Source: Polynucleobacter sp. MWH-Loch1C5
Lineage (GTDB): Bacteria > Pseudomonadota > Gammaproteobacteria > Burkholderiales > Burkholderiaceae
Length of the DNA stretch: 64,000 bases
Reading direction: 5' to 3'
Assembly (NCBI RefSeq): GCF_018881775.1
Contig: NZ_JACVPR010000001.1
Location: 1,382,318-1,446,317 of the forward strand
The position numbers were made by a program, and so were the translations under genes. The notes under the pieces are model-generated. The model was not told the origin of the DNA. It searched no databases and saw only the letters and a program-made list of their open reading frames with translations. The first letter of the stretch is position 1; every line of letters starts with the position of its first letter. Shown here piece by piece: positions 18,108 through 27,422 of this stretch.

Positions 18108-18135
18108 CATCATGGACTCCTCGGAGTCCATGATG
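18108..18135 (+). terminator. perfect 13-bp hairpin after scoB
   Basis: CATCATGGACTCC-TC-GGAGTCCATGATG is an uninterrupted inverted repeat 26 bases after the scoB stop. It is followed by CTTTCTGG, a poor U-tract, so it may be a Rho-assisted terminator or a 3'-end stabiliser rather than a classical intrinsic terminator. Confidence 0.55.
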
Positions 18136-18208
18136 CTTTCTGGCCAGCGCTTTATCTAAAAATGACCCGCTCTTTAAGAAGTGCTTCAAAGAGTGCTACA
18201 TTCTGATT

Positions 18209-19114
18209 ATGGGTCATACACATTCATCACACCTGCACGCCCATAAGGCGGGAGATGCGCAACACCTACATACACGTAGCGAGTTTTCGCAGCGGGTATT
18301 AGTTTGGGCCGTTATTCTGACATTCAGTTTTGCCACGATTGAAGCGGCCGCCGGTTGGTGGGCACAATCTTTGGCCTTGATTTCAGACGCAGGTCATATG
18401 GTCACGGATTCAGCAGCCCTCGCATTGGCCTTACTCGCGCAATACATTGCGCGTCGTCCTCCCTCGGCGCAACATTCATTTGGCTATGGTCGTGCAGAAT
18501 CACTCGCTGCTTTTGTGAATGGCTTGGCGATGCTTGCTTTAGTGGCATGGATTGCATTCGAGGCCTTTTCAAGGATTCGTGAACCTCATCAAGTACAAGG
18601 TATGACGGTCACTGTTGTGGCTGTGATTGGTTTGATCATTAATCTGATTGTTGCGTGGCTCTTATCTAAAGATCAAAAGAGTGTTAATACGCGTGCGGCA
18701 CTGGTGCATGTGATGGGGGATCTCTTGGGCTCCATCGCCGCTTTGATTGCAGGCTTAGTGATTAGTTATACCGGTTGGATGATGATTGACCCGATTTTGT
18801 CGATCTTTGTTTGTGTATTGGTTTTGCGTTCCACCGTCGATGTCCTCAGGGAGTCTTATCATTTTCTGATGCAGGGGGTGCCTGAGTACATCAACTATGT
18901 GCAATTGGGTGAAGATCTATCGACTGTGATTGGTGTCTTAGCGGTACATGATTTACACGTTTGGGAAATGTCACCGGGTGAACCTGCTCTGATGGGGCAT
19001 GTAGAAGTCGAGAATTTACAAGATTGGCCCCAGACCTTAACGCGCATACGTCACTTATTGCATGAGCGATATCGTATCGAACATATCACTTTGCAAGCCG
19101 AGATGCCGAGTTAA
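18209..19114 (+). CDS. cation diffusion facilitator (zinc/cobalt exporter, CzcD/ZitB-like)
   Basis: 301 residues. A His-rich cytoplasmic N-terminus (MGHTHSSHLHAHKAGDAQHLH) precedes six membrane helices. The metal site is in helix 2 (SLALISDAGHMVTDSAALAL) and helix 5 (ALVHVMGDLLGSIAAL), the HD-DD quartet typical of Zn2+-exporting CDF proteins. The C-terminal cytoplasmic dimerisation domain ends in HDLHVWEMSPGEPALMGHVE. Exports Zn2+ or related divalent metals in exchange for protons. It sits between the SCOT genes and 3-hydroxybutyrate dehydrogenase without a clear functional link. Confidence 0.9.
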   Translation: MGHTHSSHLHAHKAGDAQHLHTRSEFSQRVLVWAVILTFSFATIEAAAGWWAQSLALISDAGHMVTDSAALALALLAQYIARRPPSAQHSFGYGRAESLAAFVNGLAMLALVAWIAFEAFSRIREPHQVQGMTVTVVAVIGLIINLIVAWLLSKDQKSVNTRAALVHVMGDLLGSIAALIAGLVISYTGWMMIDPILSIFVCVLVLRSTVDVLRESYHFLMQGVPEYINYVQLGEDLSTVIGVLAVHDLHVWEMSPGEPALMGHVEVENLQDWPQTLTRIRHLLHERYRIEHITLQAEMPS

Positions 19115-19245
19115 TGGATCTTTGTCAGCGGCGTGTCACCTCAATTGTTGTATAAAGAAGTATGGTGTCAAACAAGCCCTGAAGCGGGATGCTCTTGATG
19201 GCCTTCACAAAATCATTGAAACACTACTTGGCGCGGAGATAGAAC

Positions 19246-20019
19246 ATGAGTTTAAAAGGTAAAACAGCATTGGTGACTGGTTCAACCAGTGGTATTGGTT
19301 TAGGAATCGCTAAAGCATTGGCGGCTCAAGGCGCCAATATCATGATGAATGGTTTTGGAGAAAAAGACGCTGCTATTGCAGAGATCAAAGCCTTGGGTGT
19401 TGAGGTCGATTATCACGGTGCTGATATGAGCCGGCCTGCGGAAATCGAGGCCATGATGCAAGCGGCGCAACAACGATTTGGTGGTGTAGACATACTCGTC
19501 AATAATGCGGGTATTCAGCATGTGGCAAACATTGAAGACTTTCCAGTCGATCGCTGGGATGCCATCATTGCTATCAATCTATCTTCTGCTTTTCATACGA
19601 CACGTTTAGCATTGCCTTACATGAAGCAAAACAACTGGGGTCGCATCATTAACTTGGCATCTGTTCACGGCTTAGTAGCCTCAGCACAAAAGTCAGCTTA
19701 TGTGGCCGCTAAGCATGGCATTGTTGGTTTAACCAAAGTAACGGCCTTAGAGACGGCGCAAACCGGTGTGACTTGTAATGCAATTTGTCCAGGTTGGGTT
19801 TTGACTCCTCTGGTGCAAAAACAGGTGGATGCCCGTGCCCAAAAAGAGGGTTTGAACAATGATGCAGCTAAGAAAGCCTTGCTCTTGGAAAAGCAACCTT
19901 CCGCTGAATTTGTCACCCCAGACCAATTGGCTGCCTTAGCTGTCTTTATGTGTAGTGATGCGGCAAGTCAGATTCGTGGCGTTGCCTGGAATATGGATGG
20001 CGGTTGGGTCGCGCAATAA
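19246..20019 (+). CDS. bdhA: D-3-hydroxybutyrate dehydrogenase
   Basis: 257-residue short-chain dehydrogenase that interconverts 3-hydroxybutyrate and acetoacetate with NAD. Motifs: nucleotide fold TGSTSGIGLGIAKAL (residue 11), NNAG, catalytic Ser in NLASVHGLVAS, then YVAAKHG with Tyr and Lys, and the family-specific CPGWVLTPLVQKQVDARAQ loop that recognises the 3-hydroxybutyrate carboxylate. GGAGATAGAAC precedes the ATG. Its product acetoacetate is the substrate of the SCOT pair 1.2 kb upstream, so together they feed 3-hydroxybutyrate (for instance from polyhydroxybutyrate) into acetoacetyl-CoA. Confidence 0.9.
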   Translation: MSLKGKTALVTGSTSGIGLGIAKALAAQGANIMMNGFGEKDAAIAEIKALGVEVDYHGADMSRPAEIEAMMQAAQQRFGGVDILVNNAGIQHVANIEDFPVDRWDAIIAINLSSAFHTTRLALPYMKQNNWGRIINLASVHGLVASAQKSAYVAAKHGIVGLTKVTALETAQTGVTCNAICPGWVLTPLVQKQVDARAQKEGLNNDAAKKALLLEKQPSAEFVTPDQLAALAVFMCSDAASQIRGVAWNMDGGWVAQ

Positions 20020-20021
20020 GC

Positions 20022-21041
20022 ATGCTCAAAAAAATACTGACACGTCTGCGTGAGTTGCTGTTGGGGCAGTCCCCAGACTCAGAGTCTGGGGCGCCAAGTG
20101 CCACCTTAGCGGATGCGCAAAACTTTGCAGTGTCAGAGAGTTATCCAATTCCGGTAGCGGAAGTCGAAGATAGTGATGACCCCGCTTGTCGAACTCATTA
20201 TGTGCAATGCGCGAGTGCGACAGGCTTACATCGCATGGCTTATCACGAGTGGGGCGACCCTAGCAATCCTAAAGTCTTGATCTGTGTGCATGGTCTGACT
20301 CGTCGAGGCAGTGACTTTAATGTCTTGGCTAAAGCCATGGCCAAAGACTATCGGGTGATTTGTCCGGATGTCGTCGGTCGTGGTGAGTCTGATTGGCTTG
20401 AGAACCCGATGCTCTATGGTATACCGCAATACGTCGCGGATATGGTGACTTTGATTGCGCGCTTGGGTGTCAATCAAGTTGATTGGTTGGGCACTTCCAT
20501 GGGAGGGCTGATTGGTATTTTCTTGGCGAGTCAAGAGAACTCACCGATCAAAAAAATATTACTCAATGATGTGGGGCCCAAAATTGAGGTGAGTGCTCTA
20601 CGACGTTTAGGTGATTATGTTGGTAAGCCCATGCGTTTTAAGACCAAGCAAGCGGGCCTCATTTATCTCAATCGTATTTGCGCCCCCTTTGGTGATTTCA
20701 CACCCGAGCAATGGATGGCTTATAACGGCCCTCACTTAATCAAAGACGGTGGGGAATGGATTTTGCATTATGACCCCGCCATTGCTAAACCCTTTGCGGC
20801 GGTGACTATCGCTACAGCGGCGATGGGTGAGATGATGACTTGGAAAGCCTATGACGCCATCACTGCGCAAACGCTCGTCGTCCGCGGCGGACAATCAGAT
20901 CTTCTGTCAAAGGAGACTGTGGCCAAGATGTGTCAGCGCAATCCTCGTGCTCGCAGTATTGAAATCCCAGGGGTGGGTCATGCTCCAGCGTTTATTACGC
21001 CAGAACAGGTAGACTTAGCGCGTGAGTTCTTCAGCGAGTGA
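20022..21041 (+). CDS. alpha/beta-fold hydrolase
   Basis: 339 residues from the ATG at 20022, two bases after the bdhA stop, so the two are likely co-translated. The first ~60 residues are a variable, charged extension; the alpha/beta hydrolase body starts near MAYHEWGDPSNPKVLICVHG (oxyanion-hole HG). The nucleophile elbow is DWLGTSMGGLIG, the acid probably the Asp of VVRGGQSDLLS, and the histidine lies in PGVGHAPAF. The substrate is unknown; position after bdhA makes a 3-hydroxybutyrate oligomer or ester a reasonable guess, nothing more. The 3' end overlaps relA by 20 bases. Confidence 0.8.
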   Translation: MLKKILTRLRELLLGQSPDSESGAPSATLADAQNFAVSESYPIPVAEVEDSDDPACRTHYVQCASATGLHRMAYHEWGDPSNPKVLICVHGLTRRGSDFNVLAKAMAKDYRVICPDVVGRGESDWLENPMLYGIPQYVADMVTLIARLGVNQVDWLGTSMGGLIGIFLASQENSPIKKILLNDVGPKIEVSALRRLGDYVGKPMRFKTKQAGLIYLNRICAPFGDFTPEQWMAYNGPHLIKDGGEWILHYDPAIAKPFAAVTIATAAMGEMMTWKAYDAITAQTLVVRGGQSDLLSKETVAKMCQRNPRARSIEIPGVGHAPAFITPEQVDLAREFFSE

Positions 21042-22950
21042 TTTACTCTTAAGGGGCGAGCCGCTTGAGCAACACAATCAAGGGGTTGCTCAGATTTTGC
21101 GCACGCTGAATTTGGATGCGGCAAGCTGCCAGGCCGCTGAGCATCTTGCGAGTGAACTGAATAAAGAAGCCTTAGAAAAACAGTTGGGTCCTGAAGTGGC
21201 GAAGCTCATTTTGGGCTATCGTGGCTTACGGCAAGCCCAGCTCAAGATTGCTAAAGGCGGACAAAAAGCAGAAACAACTTCATCTCAAGTTGAAGTGCTA
21301 CGCAAAATGCTCATGGCTTTTGCGCATGATTTGCGCGTCGTGCTCTTGCATTTAGCTTCGGTCTTGCAAACCTTGCGTTGGGTCACATCTCAGCGGATGG
21401 AGGTGGAAGCAGTGTGGGCGCAAGGGGTCTTGGATGTCGATGCGGCCCTTGCAAACCGCTTAGGGATTTGGCAGGTCAAGTGGGAGATGGAGGACTTGGC
21501 CTTTCGGTGCTTAGCGCCGGTAACTTATAAGCAAATTGCACAACTCTTAGACGGTAAGCGCATAGAGCGTGAACAATTTATCCAAGGTGTGATTGAACGT
21601 TTGCGCTCTGAGCTGGCGAGCGCTGAAATCAAAGCCGATGTGCAGGGGCGACCCAAGCACATCTACAGTATTTGGAAAAAAATGCAGGGTAAAGCCTTGG
21701 ATTTTGCCGAGCTCTATGATGTGAGAGCCTTTCGTATCTTGGTGGATGACATCAAGGCTTGTTATGCCGCTTTAGGTATCGTGCACCATGTTTGGCAGCC
21801 TATCCCCAAAGAGTTCGATGACTACATCGCCAGACCCAAGCCCAACGGTTACCAATCTTTGCATACCGTCGTGATGGATGAGGCAGGGGTTGCCTTTGAG
21901 ATCCAGGTGCGTACCCATGAGATGCATCAACAGGCTGAGTATGGTGTGGCCGCGCACTGGCGTTACAAAGAAGCGGGTACAGCTGCTTATGCGGGAACGA
22001 TTAGCGCAAAAGCGGAGTATGACCAGCGGATTGCCTGGGCCAGACAACTGATTGCCTGGAAGGAAGACGCCTGGGATCAGCTTAAGGGTCAAGAACTCGA
22101 TGATCAGATTTATGTCATGACCCCATTGGGGCAAGTGGTAGGTTTGCAGCAAGGGGCAACACCGGTTGATTTTGCCTATGCAGTGCATACCGATTTAGGG
22201 CATCGTTGTCGCGGGGCTCGTATCGATGGCGCGATTGTGCCCTTGGATACACCTTTGAAGAATGGCCAGACGGTCGAGATTATTTCAGTCAAAGTCGGTG
22301 GCCCATCCTTAGATTGGCTCAACCCTGATAGAGGTTACTTGGCCACACATCGTGCCAAATCGAAAGTCAGAGCTTGGTTTCATGCTTTACAAGCTGATGA
22401 CGAAGAGAAAGATAAAGAGAAAGAAAAGGACAAAGACAAAGATAAAGCCTATGAGGTGCAAGACAATCCACTCCTCATGGTGCGTAAGAGTCGCGCCAAG
22501 GGGCAAGGCGATGTCTTGGTGGTGGGGGTAGACTCTTTACTCACTCAATTGTCTAGATGTTGTCGTCCAGTACCACCCGACGCGATAGCTGGTTTTGTGA
22601 CCCGTGGTCGTGGGGTATCGATTCATCGCCAAGATTGCCGTACTTTCAAACAGCTCTTAGCTAGAGCCCCAGAGCGTGTTGTGCTGACTGAGTGGGGTCA
22701 ACAGCTCAATGATACGAGTCTCTTCCCGGTCGATATCGCCCTGATGGCGATCGATCGCCAAGCTCTGTTAAGAGATATTTCAGAAGTCTTTTCGCGCCTG
22801 AAGATCAATCTGACCGGGGTCAAAACAATCTCTAAAAAAGGCCTAGCGAGTATGCAGTTCACGATCGAGGTCAACTCGACCGAGGGCTTACAAAACGTCC
22901 TGAATGCCTTGTTAGATGTCAAAGGTGTTACACAAGTCAGAAGAAAGTAG
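21022..22950 (+). CDS. relA: RelA-type GTP pyrophosphokinase (synthetase-only)
   Basis: Makes (p)ppGpp from ATP and GTP/GDP on stalled ribosomes. The 642-residue protein is shorter than typical RelA (~740). The N-terminal HD hydrolase domain is degenerate: the HD..ED hydrolase motif is absent. The synthetase domain is intact (GRPKHIYSIWKKMQGKALDF; EFDDYIARPKPNGYQSLHTV), and its EFDD is the RelA form rather than SpoT's RFKD. TGS (VMTPLGQVVGLQQGATPVDF), zinc-finger (CCRPVPPDAIAGFV) and ACT domains follow. A very charged linker of Glu/Lys/Asp repeats lies near residues 455-475. GTG start inside the hydrolase gene, so translation is probably coupled. Confidence 0.9.
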   Translation: MSSSASDLLLRGEPLEQHNQGVAQILRTLNLDAASCQAAEHLASELNKEALEKQLGPEVAKLILGYRGLRQAQLKIAKGGQKAETTSSQVEVLRKMLMAFAHDLRVVLLHLASVLQTLRWVTSQRMEVEAVWAQGVLDVDAALANRLGIWQVKWEMEDLAFRCLAPVTYKQIAQLLDGKRIEREQFIQGVIERLRSELASAEIKADVQGRPKHIYSIWKKMQGKALDFAELYDVRAFRILVDDIKACYAALGIVHHVWQPIPKEFDDYIARPKPNGYQSLHTVVMDEAGVAFEIQVRTHEMHQQAEYGVAAHWRYKEAGTAAYAGTISAKAEYDQRIAWARQLIAWKEDAWDQLKGQELDDQIYVMTPLGQVVGLQQGATPVDFAYAVHTDLGHRCRGARIDGAIVPLDTPLKNGQTVEIISVKVGGPSLDWLNPDRGYLATHRAKSKVRAWFHALQADDEEKDKEKEKDKDKDKAYEVQDNPLLMVRKSRAKGQGDVLVVGVDSLLTQLSRCCRPVPPDAIAGFVTRGRGVSIHRQDCRTFKQLLARAPERVVLTEWGQQLNDTSLFPVDIALMAIDRQALLRDISEVFSRLKINLTGVKTISKKGLASMQFTIEVNSTEGLQNVLNALLDVKGVTQVRRK

Positions 22951-22989
22951 TCAAGCGGTGCTAAACTATCACCTTTGGAATTTAGTAAT

Positions 22990-23066
<77 letters not shown>

Positions 23067-23096
23067 GTGACCACACAGTGTGTGTAATGTAAAACA

Positions 23097-23152
23097 GGCG
23101 CGGATAGCCTGAGATTAAAACAATAATCTTAGAGCGCCGCGCTTATTTTTTT
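23097..23152 (+). promoter_or_regulatory. thrS leader hairpin with U-tract (possible attenuator)
   Basis: GCGCGG (23098-23103) pairs with CCGCGC (23137-23142) and, inside it, TGAGATT pairs with AATCTTA around an AAAACAAT loop. TTATTTTTTT follows directly, and the thrS ribosome site GGAG comes next. The form is that of an intrinsic terminator in the thrS leader, or of a structure that controls access to the ribosome site. Confidence 0.5.
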
Positions 23153-23163
23153 GGAGTGAGTAG

Positions 23164-25086
23164 ATGCCAGTAGTGACCTTGCCGGATGGATCTTCGCGCG
23201 AATACCCTGCGCCATTGACTGTATTTGAAGTCGCGCAAAGTATTGGCACGGGACTGGCCAAAGCGGCGCTGGCAGGACGCGTTAATGGCCGTTTGGTCGA
23301 TACCAGTTACACCATCGCTGAAGATGCAGAGCTGGCTATCGTGACAGACAAGGACCCTGATGGTCTCGAAGTGATTCGTCATTCGACCGCTCACTTATTG
23401 GCTTATGCAGTCAAAGAACTCTTTCCTGAAGCGCAGGTCACAATTGGACCGGTGATTGATAACGGCTTTTATTACGACTTCTCTTATGCCCGCGCTTTTA
23501 CGCCGGAGGATTTAGAGAAGATTGAAAAGCGTATGGCGGAGCTGGCTAAAAAAGATGAGCCAGTCACACGTCGAGTGGTGCCGCGTGATGAGGCGGTGGA
23601 ATACTTTAAGAGTATTGGCGAGCATTACAAAGCTGAATTAATTGCCGCGATTCCTCAGGGAGAGGAAGTATCTCTTTATTCTGAAGGTGGTTTCATCGAT
23701 TTGTGTCGTGGTCCGCATGTGCCCTCGACTGGCAAATTAAAAGTATTCAAGCTCATGAGTGTCGCAGGGGCATATTGGCGCGGCGACTCCAAAAATGAAA
23801 TGCTTCAGCGTATCTACGGTACTGCTTGGACCAAAAAAGAAGATCAAGAAGCTTATTTGCATATGCTCGAAGAAGCCGAGAAGCGCGATCATCGCAAACT
23901 CGGTAAGCAGCTCAACCTTTTCCATTTCCAAGACGAGGCCCCCGGCCTTATTTTCTGGCACCCTAAAGGTTGGACCATTTGGCAGCAAGTCGAGCAATAC
24001 ATGCGCCGTGTTTATCAAGAGAATGGCTATCAGGAAGTGAAAGCCCCTCAGATCTTGGATCGCAGTCTTTGGGAGAAGTCAGGTCACTGGGATAACTACA
24101 AAGACAATATGTTCACGACCGAATCTGAAAATCGTTCATACGCGCTTAAGCCGATGAATTGCCCAGGTCATGTTCAGATTTTCAATGCGGGATTACATAG
24201 CTATCGCGAGTTGCCATTGCGCTACGGTGAGTTTGGTCAATGTCATCGCAATGAATCATCAGGAGCCCTTCATGGACTGATGCGTGTACGTGGCTTTACC
24301 CAAGATGATGGCCATATTTTCTGTACCGAAGATCAAATTCAAAGTGAGGTCGCTGCTTTTGACGTGGCCGTGCGCAAAGTCTATCAAGACTTCGGCTTTA
24401 CCGAAGTGGCTGTCAAACTGGCCTTAAGACCCGCCAAGCGAGTCGGTGATGATGCGATTTGGGACAAAGCAGAGGATGCTTTGCGTAATGCGCTGAAAGC
24501 TTCTAATCAAACTTGGGAAGAGTTACCGGGCGAGGGCGCCTTCTATGGCCCGAAAATCGAGTACCACCTCAAGGACTCGATAGGTCGTTCTTGGCAGTGT
24601 GGCACCATGCAGGTGGATTTTTCCATGCCTGTACGCTTAGGTGCTGAGTACGTATCGTCTGACAATAATCGCAAAGTACCGGTCATGCTACACCGAGCGA
24701 TTGTAGGATCGCTAGAGCGTTTTATCGGCATTTTGATCGAAAACCATGCCGGCGCGATGCCGACCTGGCTTGCACCAACTCAGTGCATTGTGATGAATAT
24801 TTCAGAAAATTCAGCCCAATACGCGGAAAAAGTCGCACAAATCCTCAAAAAACAAGGATTTAGAGCCGAGGCTGATTTGCGTAACGAAAAAATAACGTTT
24901 AAAATCCGTGACAACGCTTTACAGAAGATTCCTTATCTCGTGGTGGTTGGAGACAAGGAACAAGATGCAAATGCGGTGGCCGTACGAGCCCGAGGTGGTA
25001 TTGATCTAGGCGTGATGCCGATCGATGACTTCGTGAACCGACTCCAACAGGATGTATCCCAGAAGGTCGGACCCCAGCAAGCCTGA
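23164..25086 (+). CDS. thrS: threonine-tRNA ligase
   Basis: 640 residues, normal length for ThrRS, which charges tRNA-Thr and edits Ser-tRNA-Thr. Domains in order: TGS ([20 protein letters not shown]), editing domain with the zinc-like motif [18 protein letters not shown], class II catalytic core with motif 2 ([21 protein letters not shown]), and the anticodon-binding domain at the C-terminus ([20 protein letters not shown] onward). First gene of the translation operon that runs through ihfA. A structured leader with a U-tract lies directly in front and may regulate it. Confidence 0.97.
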   Translation: MPVVTLPDGSSREYPAPLTVFEVAQSIGTGLAKAALAGRVNGRLVDTSYTIAEDAELAIVTDKDPDGLEVIRHSTAHLLAYAVKELFPEAQVTIGPVIDNGFYYDFSYARAFTPEDLEKIEKRMAELAKKDEPVTRRVVPRDEAVEYFKSIGEHYKAELIAAIPQGEEVSLYSEGGFIDLCRGPHVPSTGKLKVFKLMSVAGAYWRGDSKNEMLQRIYGTAWTKKEDQEAYLHMLEEAEKRDHRKLGKQLNLFHFQDEAPGLIFWHPKGWTIWQQVEQYMRRVYQENGYQEVKAPQILDRSLWEKSGHWDNYKDNMFTTESENRSYALKPMNCPGHVQIFNAGLHSYRELPLRYGEFGQCHRNESSGALHGLMRVRGFTQDDGHIFCTEDQIQSEVAAFDVAVRKVYQDFGFTEVAVKLALRPAKRVGDDAIWDKAEDALRNALKASNQTWEELPGEGAFYGPKIEYHLKDSIGRSWQCGTMQVDFSMPVRLGAEYVSSDNNRKVPVMLHRAIVGSLERFIGILIENHAGAMPTWLAPTQCIVMNISENSAQYAEKVAQILKKQGFRAEADLRNEKITFKIRDNALQKIPYLVVVGDKEQDANAVAVRARGGIDLGVMPIDDFVNRLQQDVSQKVGPQQA

Positions 25087-25127
25087 GGTGAGTGCGGTTT
25101 TGTGAAAATTTTTTAAAGGAAACGAAG

Positions 25128-25649
25128 ATAGCTACTGAGAAACAGCATCGTATTAATCGGGAAATCACTACTCCTGAAATACGATTGATAGGTGCAGACG
25201 GTGAACCGATTGGTGTAGTTAAGATTGCCGAAGCGTTAAGACTGGCCGAAGAGAGTGAATTAGATCTGGTAGAGATTGCCCCGACAGCGGCGCCTCCAGT
25301 TTGCCGAATCATGGATTACGGCAAATTTAAATACCAAGAAGCTAAAAAAGCTCACGAAGCTAAGATGAAGCAAAAGGTCATGCAGGTTAAGGAAGTGAAA
25401 TTCCGCCCTGGAACTGATGACGGTGACTACAACGTGAAGCTACGCAACCTAGTACGTTTCTTAGAGGACGGTGATAAAACGAAAATCACCCTACGTTTTC
25501 GCGGTAGAGAATTGGCTCACCAAGAAATTGGTGCGCGAATGTTGGAAAGACTGAAAGCTGACTTAGAGCCTTATGGCCAAGTAGAACAGTTTCCAAAAAT
25601 GGAAGGGCGCCAGATGGTGATGGTGCTCTCCCCGGTGAAGAAGAAGTAA
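25128..25649 (+). CDS. infC: translation initiation factor IF-3, rare AUA start
   Basis: IF-3 keeps ribosomal subunits apart and checks the initiation codon. The family start is the residue before [19 protein letters not shown]; that codon is ATA at 25128, with AAAGGA 7 bases upstream. This gives 173 residues, the usual size. An in-frame GTG at 25092 would give a 185-residue form with an atypical N-terminus and no ribosome site. infC genes commonly use AUU so that IF-3 represses itself; AUA would serve the same purpose. N-domain, linker with [15 protein letters not shown], and C-domain are all present. The stop codon lies in a hairpin loop shared with the rpmI leader. Confidence 0.9.
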   Translation: MATEKQHRINREITTPEIRLIGADGEPIGVVKIAEALRLAEESELDLVEIAPTAAPPVCRIMDYGKFKYQEAKKAHEAKMKQKVMQVKEVKFRPGTDDGDYNVKLRNLVRFLEDGDKTKITLRFRGRELAHQEIGARMLERLKADLEPYGQVEQFPKMEGRQMVMVLSPVKKK

Positions 25650-25725
25650 TTCTTCTTCAACCCAAGAGCGCAAGCTCTTAAGAAGTGTGTCTGGGTTTTA
25701 GAAGTGCAATCGTCGATTGCCACCT
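25637..25725 (+). promoter_or_regulatory. infC-rpmI structured leader with competing hairpins
   Basis: TTCTTCTTC (25650-25658) can pair with GAAGAAGAA at the end of infC (25637-25645; the loop holds most of the stop codon), or CTTCTT can pair with AAGAAG (25680-25685) around an inner AAGAGC-GCAA-GCTCTT hairpin. CCCA (25661-25664) and TGGG (25692-25695) could add a pseudoknot. A further hairpin, GCAATC-GTC-GATTGC, precedes the rpmI ribosome site. In E. coli and Bacillus ribosomal protein L20 represses this operon by binding such a leader; equivalence here is inferred. Confidence 0.45.
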
Positions 25726-25754
25726 GATTCGCACAAATTAGTAAAAGGTGATTT

Positions 25755-25952
25755 ATGCCTAAGATGAAAACGAAAAGTGGCGCAGCCAAACGTTTTCGAG
25801 TTCGCGCAAGCGGTTCGATCAAGCGTGGTCAAGCCTTCAAGCGTCATATTCTGACAAAGAAGACGACAAAGAATAAACGTCATTTGCGTGGCCCAGTTCA
25901 GGTGCATGATTCTGATGTCAAATCAGTACGCACCATGATGCCTTACGCTTAA
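25755..25952 (+). CDS. rpmI: 50S ribosomal protein L35
   Basis: 65 residues, very basic, matching L35 end to end ([20 protein letters not shown] ... [20 protein letters not shown]). Part of the large ribosomal subunit. AAAGGTG is upstream of the ATG. It lies between infC and rplT, the universal order, and is preceded by the structured leader described separately. Confidence 0.97.
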   Translation: MPKMKTKSGAAKRFRVRASGSIKRGQAFKRHILTKKTTKNKRHLRGPVQVHDSDVKSVRTMMPYA

Positions 25953-25976
25953 CCCAAAGACCATTAGGAGAGAATA

Positions 25977-26333
25977 ATGCCAAGAGTCAAACGTGGGGTT
26001 ACAGCGAGAGCCCGCCATAAGAAAGTGATCGACGCCGCTAAAGGTTATCGTGGTCGTCGTAGCAATGTATTCCGTATCGCCAAGCAAGCTGTTATGCGTG
26101 CTGGTCAATACGCTTATCGTGATCGTCGTAATAAAAAGCGCGTCTTCCGTGCTTTGTGGATTGCGCGTATTAACGCTGCCGTTCGCCAATATGATGTGTC
26201 ATACAGCGTATTCATGAACGGTATCAAAAAAGCCGGTGTTGAGTTGGACCGTAAGGTGCTCTCAGACATGGCGATCAACGACAAGCCAGCATTTGCTGCT
26301 TTAGTTGCTCGTATCAAACAAGCCGCGGCTTAA
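25977..26333 (+). CDS. rplT: 50S ribosomal protein L20
   Basis: 118 residues of L20, an early-assembly 23S-binding protein: [20 protein letters not shown] at the N-terminus, then [20 protein letters not shown], and the globular C-terminal domain ([33 protein letters not shown]). L20 represses its own operon in characterised bacteria. TAGGAGAGA precedes the ATG, 24 bases after rpmI. Confidence 0.97.
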   Translation: MPRVKRGVTARARHKKVIDAAKGYRGRRSNVFRIAKQAVMRAGQYAYRDRRNKKRVFRALWIARINAAVRQYDVSYSVFMNGIKKAGVELDRKVLSDMAINDKPAFAALVARIKQAAA

Positions 26334-26348
26334 TTAAGGAACCCGCAT

Positions 26349-27395
26349 ATGGTTCTTCTCGACCAAGTCGTCGAGGACGCCAAGCGGGACTTCGAGGCCG
26401 CTGCTGATTCAGCAGCCCTCGAAGACGCCAAGGCTCGTTACCTCGGTAAATCCGGTGTTCTCACTGAGCAACTGAAGTCGCTCGGTGCGCTAGAGCCTGA
26501 GGCTCGTAAAGCAGCCGGTGCCCAAATCAATCAAGCCAAAGCAGCGGTTGAAGCTGCTTTGACTGCACGTCGCCAAGCATTGGCGAGTGCGGCCCTGCAA
26601 GCCAAACTATCTGCCGAAGCCATTGATATCACCTTGCCTGGACGTGGTCAGGGTGTAGGTAGTTTGCATCCTGTGATGCGGACGTGGGAGCGTGTTGAGC
26701 AGATTTTCCGCTCGATCGGTTTTGATGTGGCTGACGGCCCTGAAATCGAAAATGACTGGTTCAATTTCACAGCATTAAATAGTCCGCAAAATCATCCAGC
26801 GCGTTCTATGCAAGATACCTTCTATGTGGAAGGTCATGATGAGCAGGGGCAAGCCCTTTTACTCAGAACGCACACGAGCCCCATGCAGGTACGTTATGCC
26901 AGCGCACATGTAGCTCGTTATGCCAAAGAAGCATCGATGCCACCCATTAAGGTGATTGCTCCTGGCCGCACTTATCGGGTTGACAGTGATGCGACTCACT
27001 CACCCATGTTTAATCAGGTCGAAGGCTTGTGGATTGCCGATCAAGTCTCCTTCGCGGATCTCAAAGGCGTGTATGTCGACTTCTTGAGAACATTCTTTGA
27101 AACGGATGATATTCAGGTACGTTTCAGACCGTCTTACTTCCCATTTACTGAGCCTTCTGCAGAAATCGATATGGCTTTTGCAAGCGGTAAATTGGCAGGT
27201 CGTTGGTTAGAGATTTCAGGTGCAGGTCAAGTGCATCCACAAGTACTGAAGAACATGGGCTTAGATCCTGAGCGTTACATTGGTTTCGCTTTTGGTTCTG
27301 GTCTCGAGCGTTTAACGATGTTGCGTTACGGTGTGGATGATTTACGCCTATTCTTTGAAAACGATATTCGCTTCTTAGCGCAGTTTGGTGCTTAA
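26349..27395 (+). CDS. pheS: phenylalanine-tRNA ligase alpha subunit
   Basis: 348-residue catalytic subunit of the (alpha-beta)2 PheRS. N-terminal coiled coil (residues ~1-85, rich in Ala/Glu/Lys), then the class II core with motif 1 near [20 protein letters not shown], the substrate loop [20 protein letters not shown], and motif 3 [20 protein letters not shown]. Follows rplT by 15 bases and precedes pheT by 27. No pheM-type leader peptide was found. Confidence 0.97.
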   Translation: MVLLDQVVEDAKRDFEAAADSAALEDAKARYLGKSGVLTEQLKSLGALEPEARKAAGAQINQAKAAVEAALTARRQALASAALQAKLSAEAIDITLPGRGQGVGSLHPVMRTWERVEQIFRSIGFDVADGPEIENDWFNFTALNSPQNHPARSMQDTFYVEGHDEQGQALLLRTHTSPMQVRYASAHVARYAKEASMPPIKVIAPGRTYRVDSDATHSPMFNQVEGLWIADQVSFADLKGVYVDFLRTFFETDDIQVRFRPSYFPFTEPSAEIDMAFASGKLAGRWLEISGAGQVHPQVLKNMGLDPERYIGFAFGSGLERLTMLRYGVDDLRLFFENDIRFLAQFGA

Positions 27396-27422
27396 GAGCA
27401 ACACTCAAGGACTTCAAACCTC

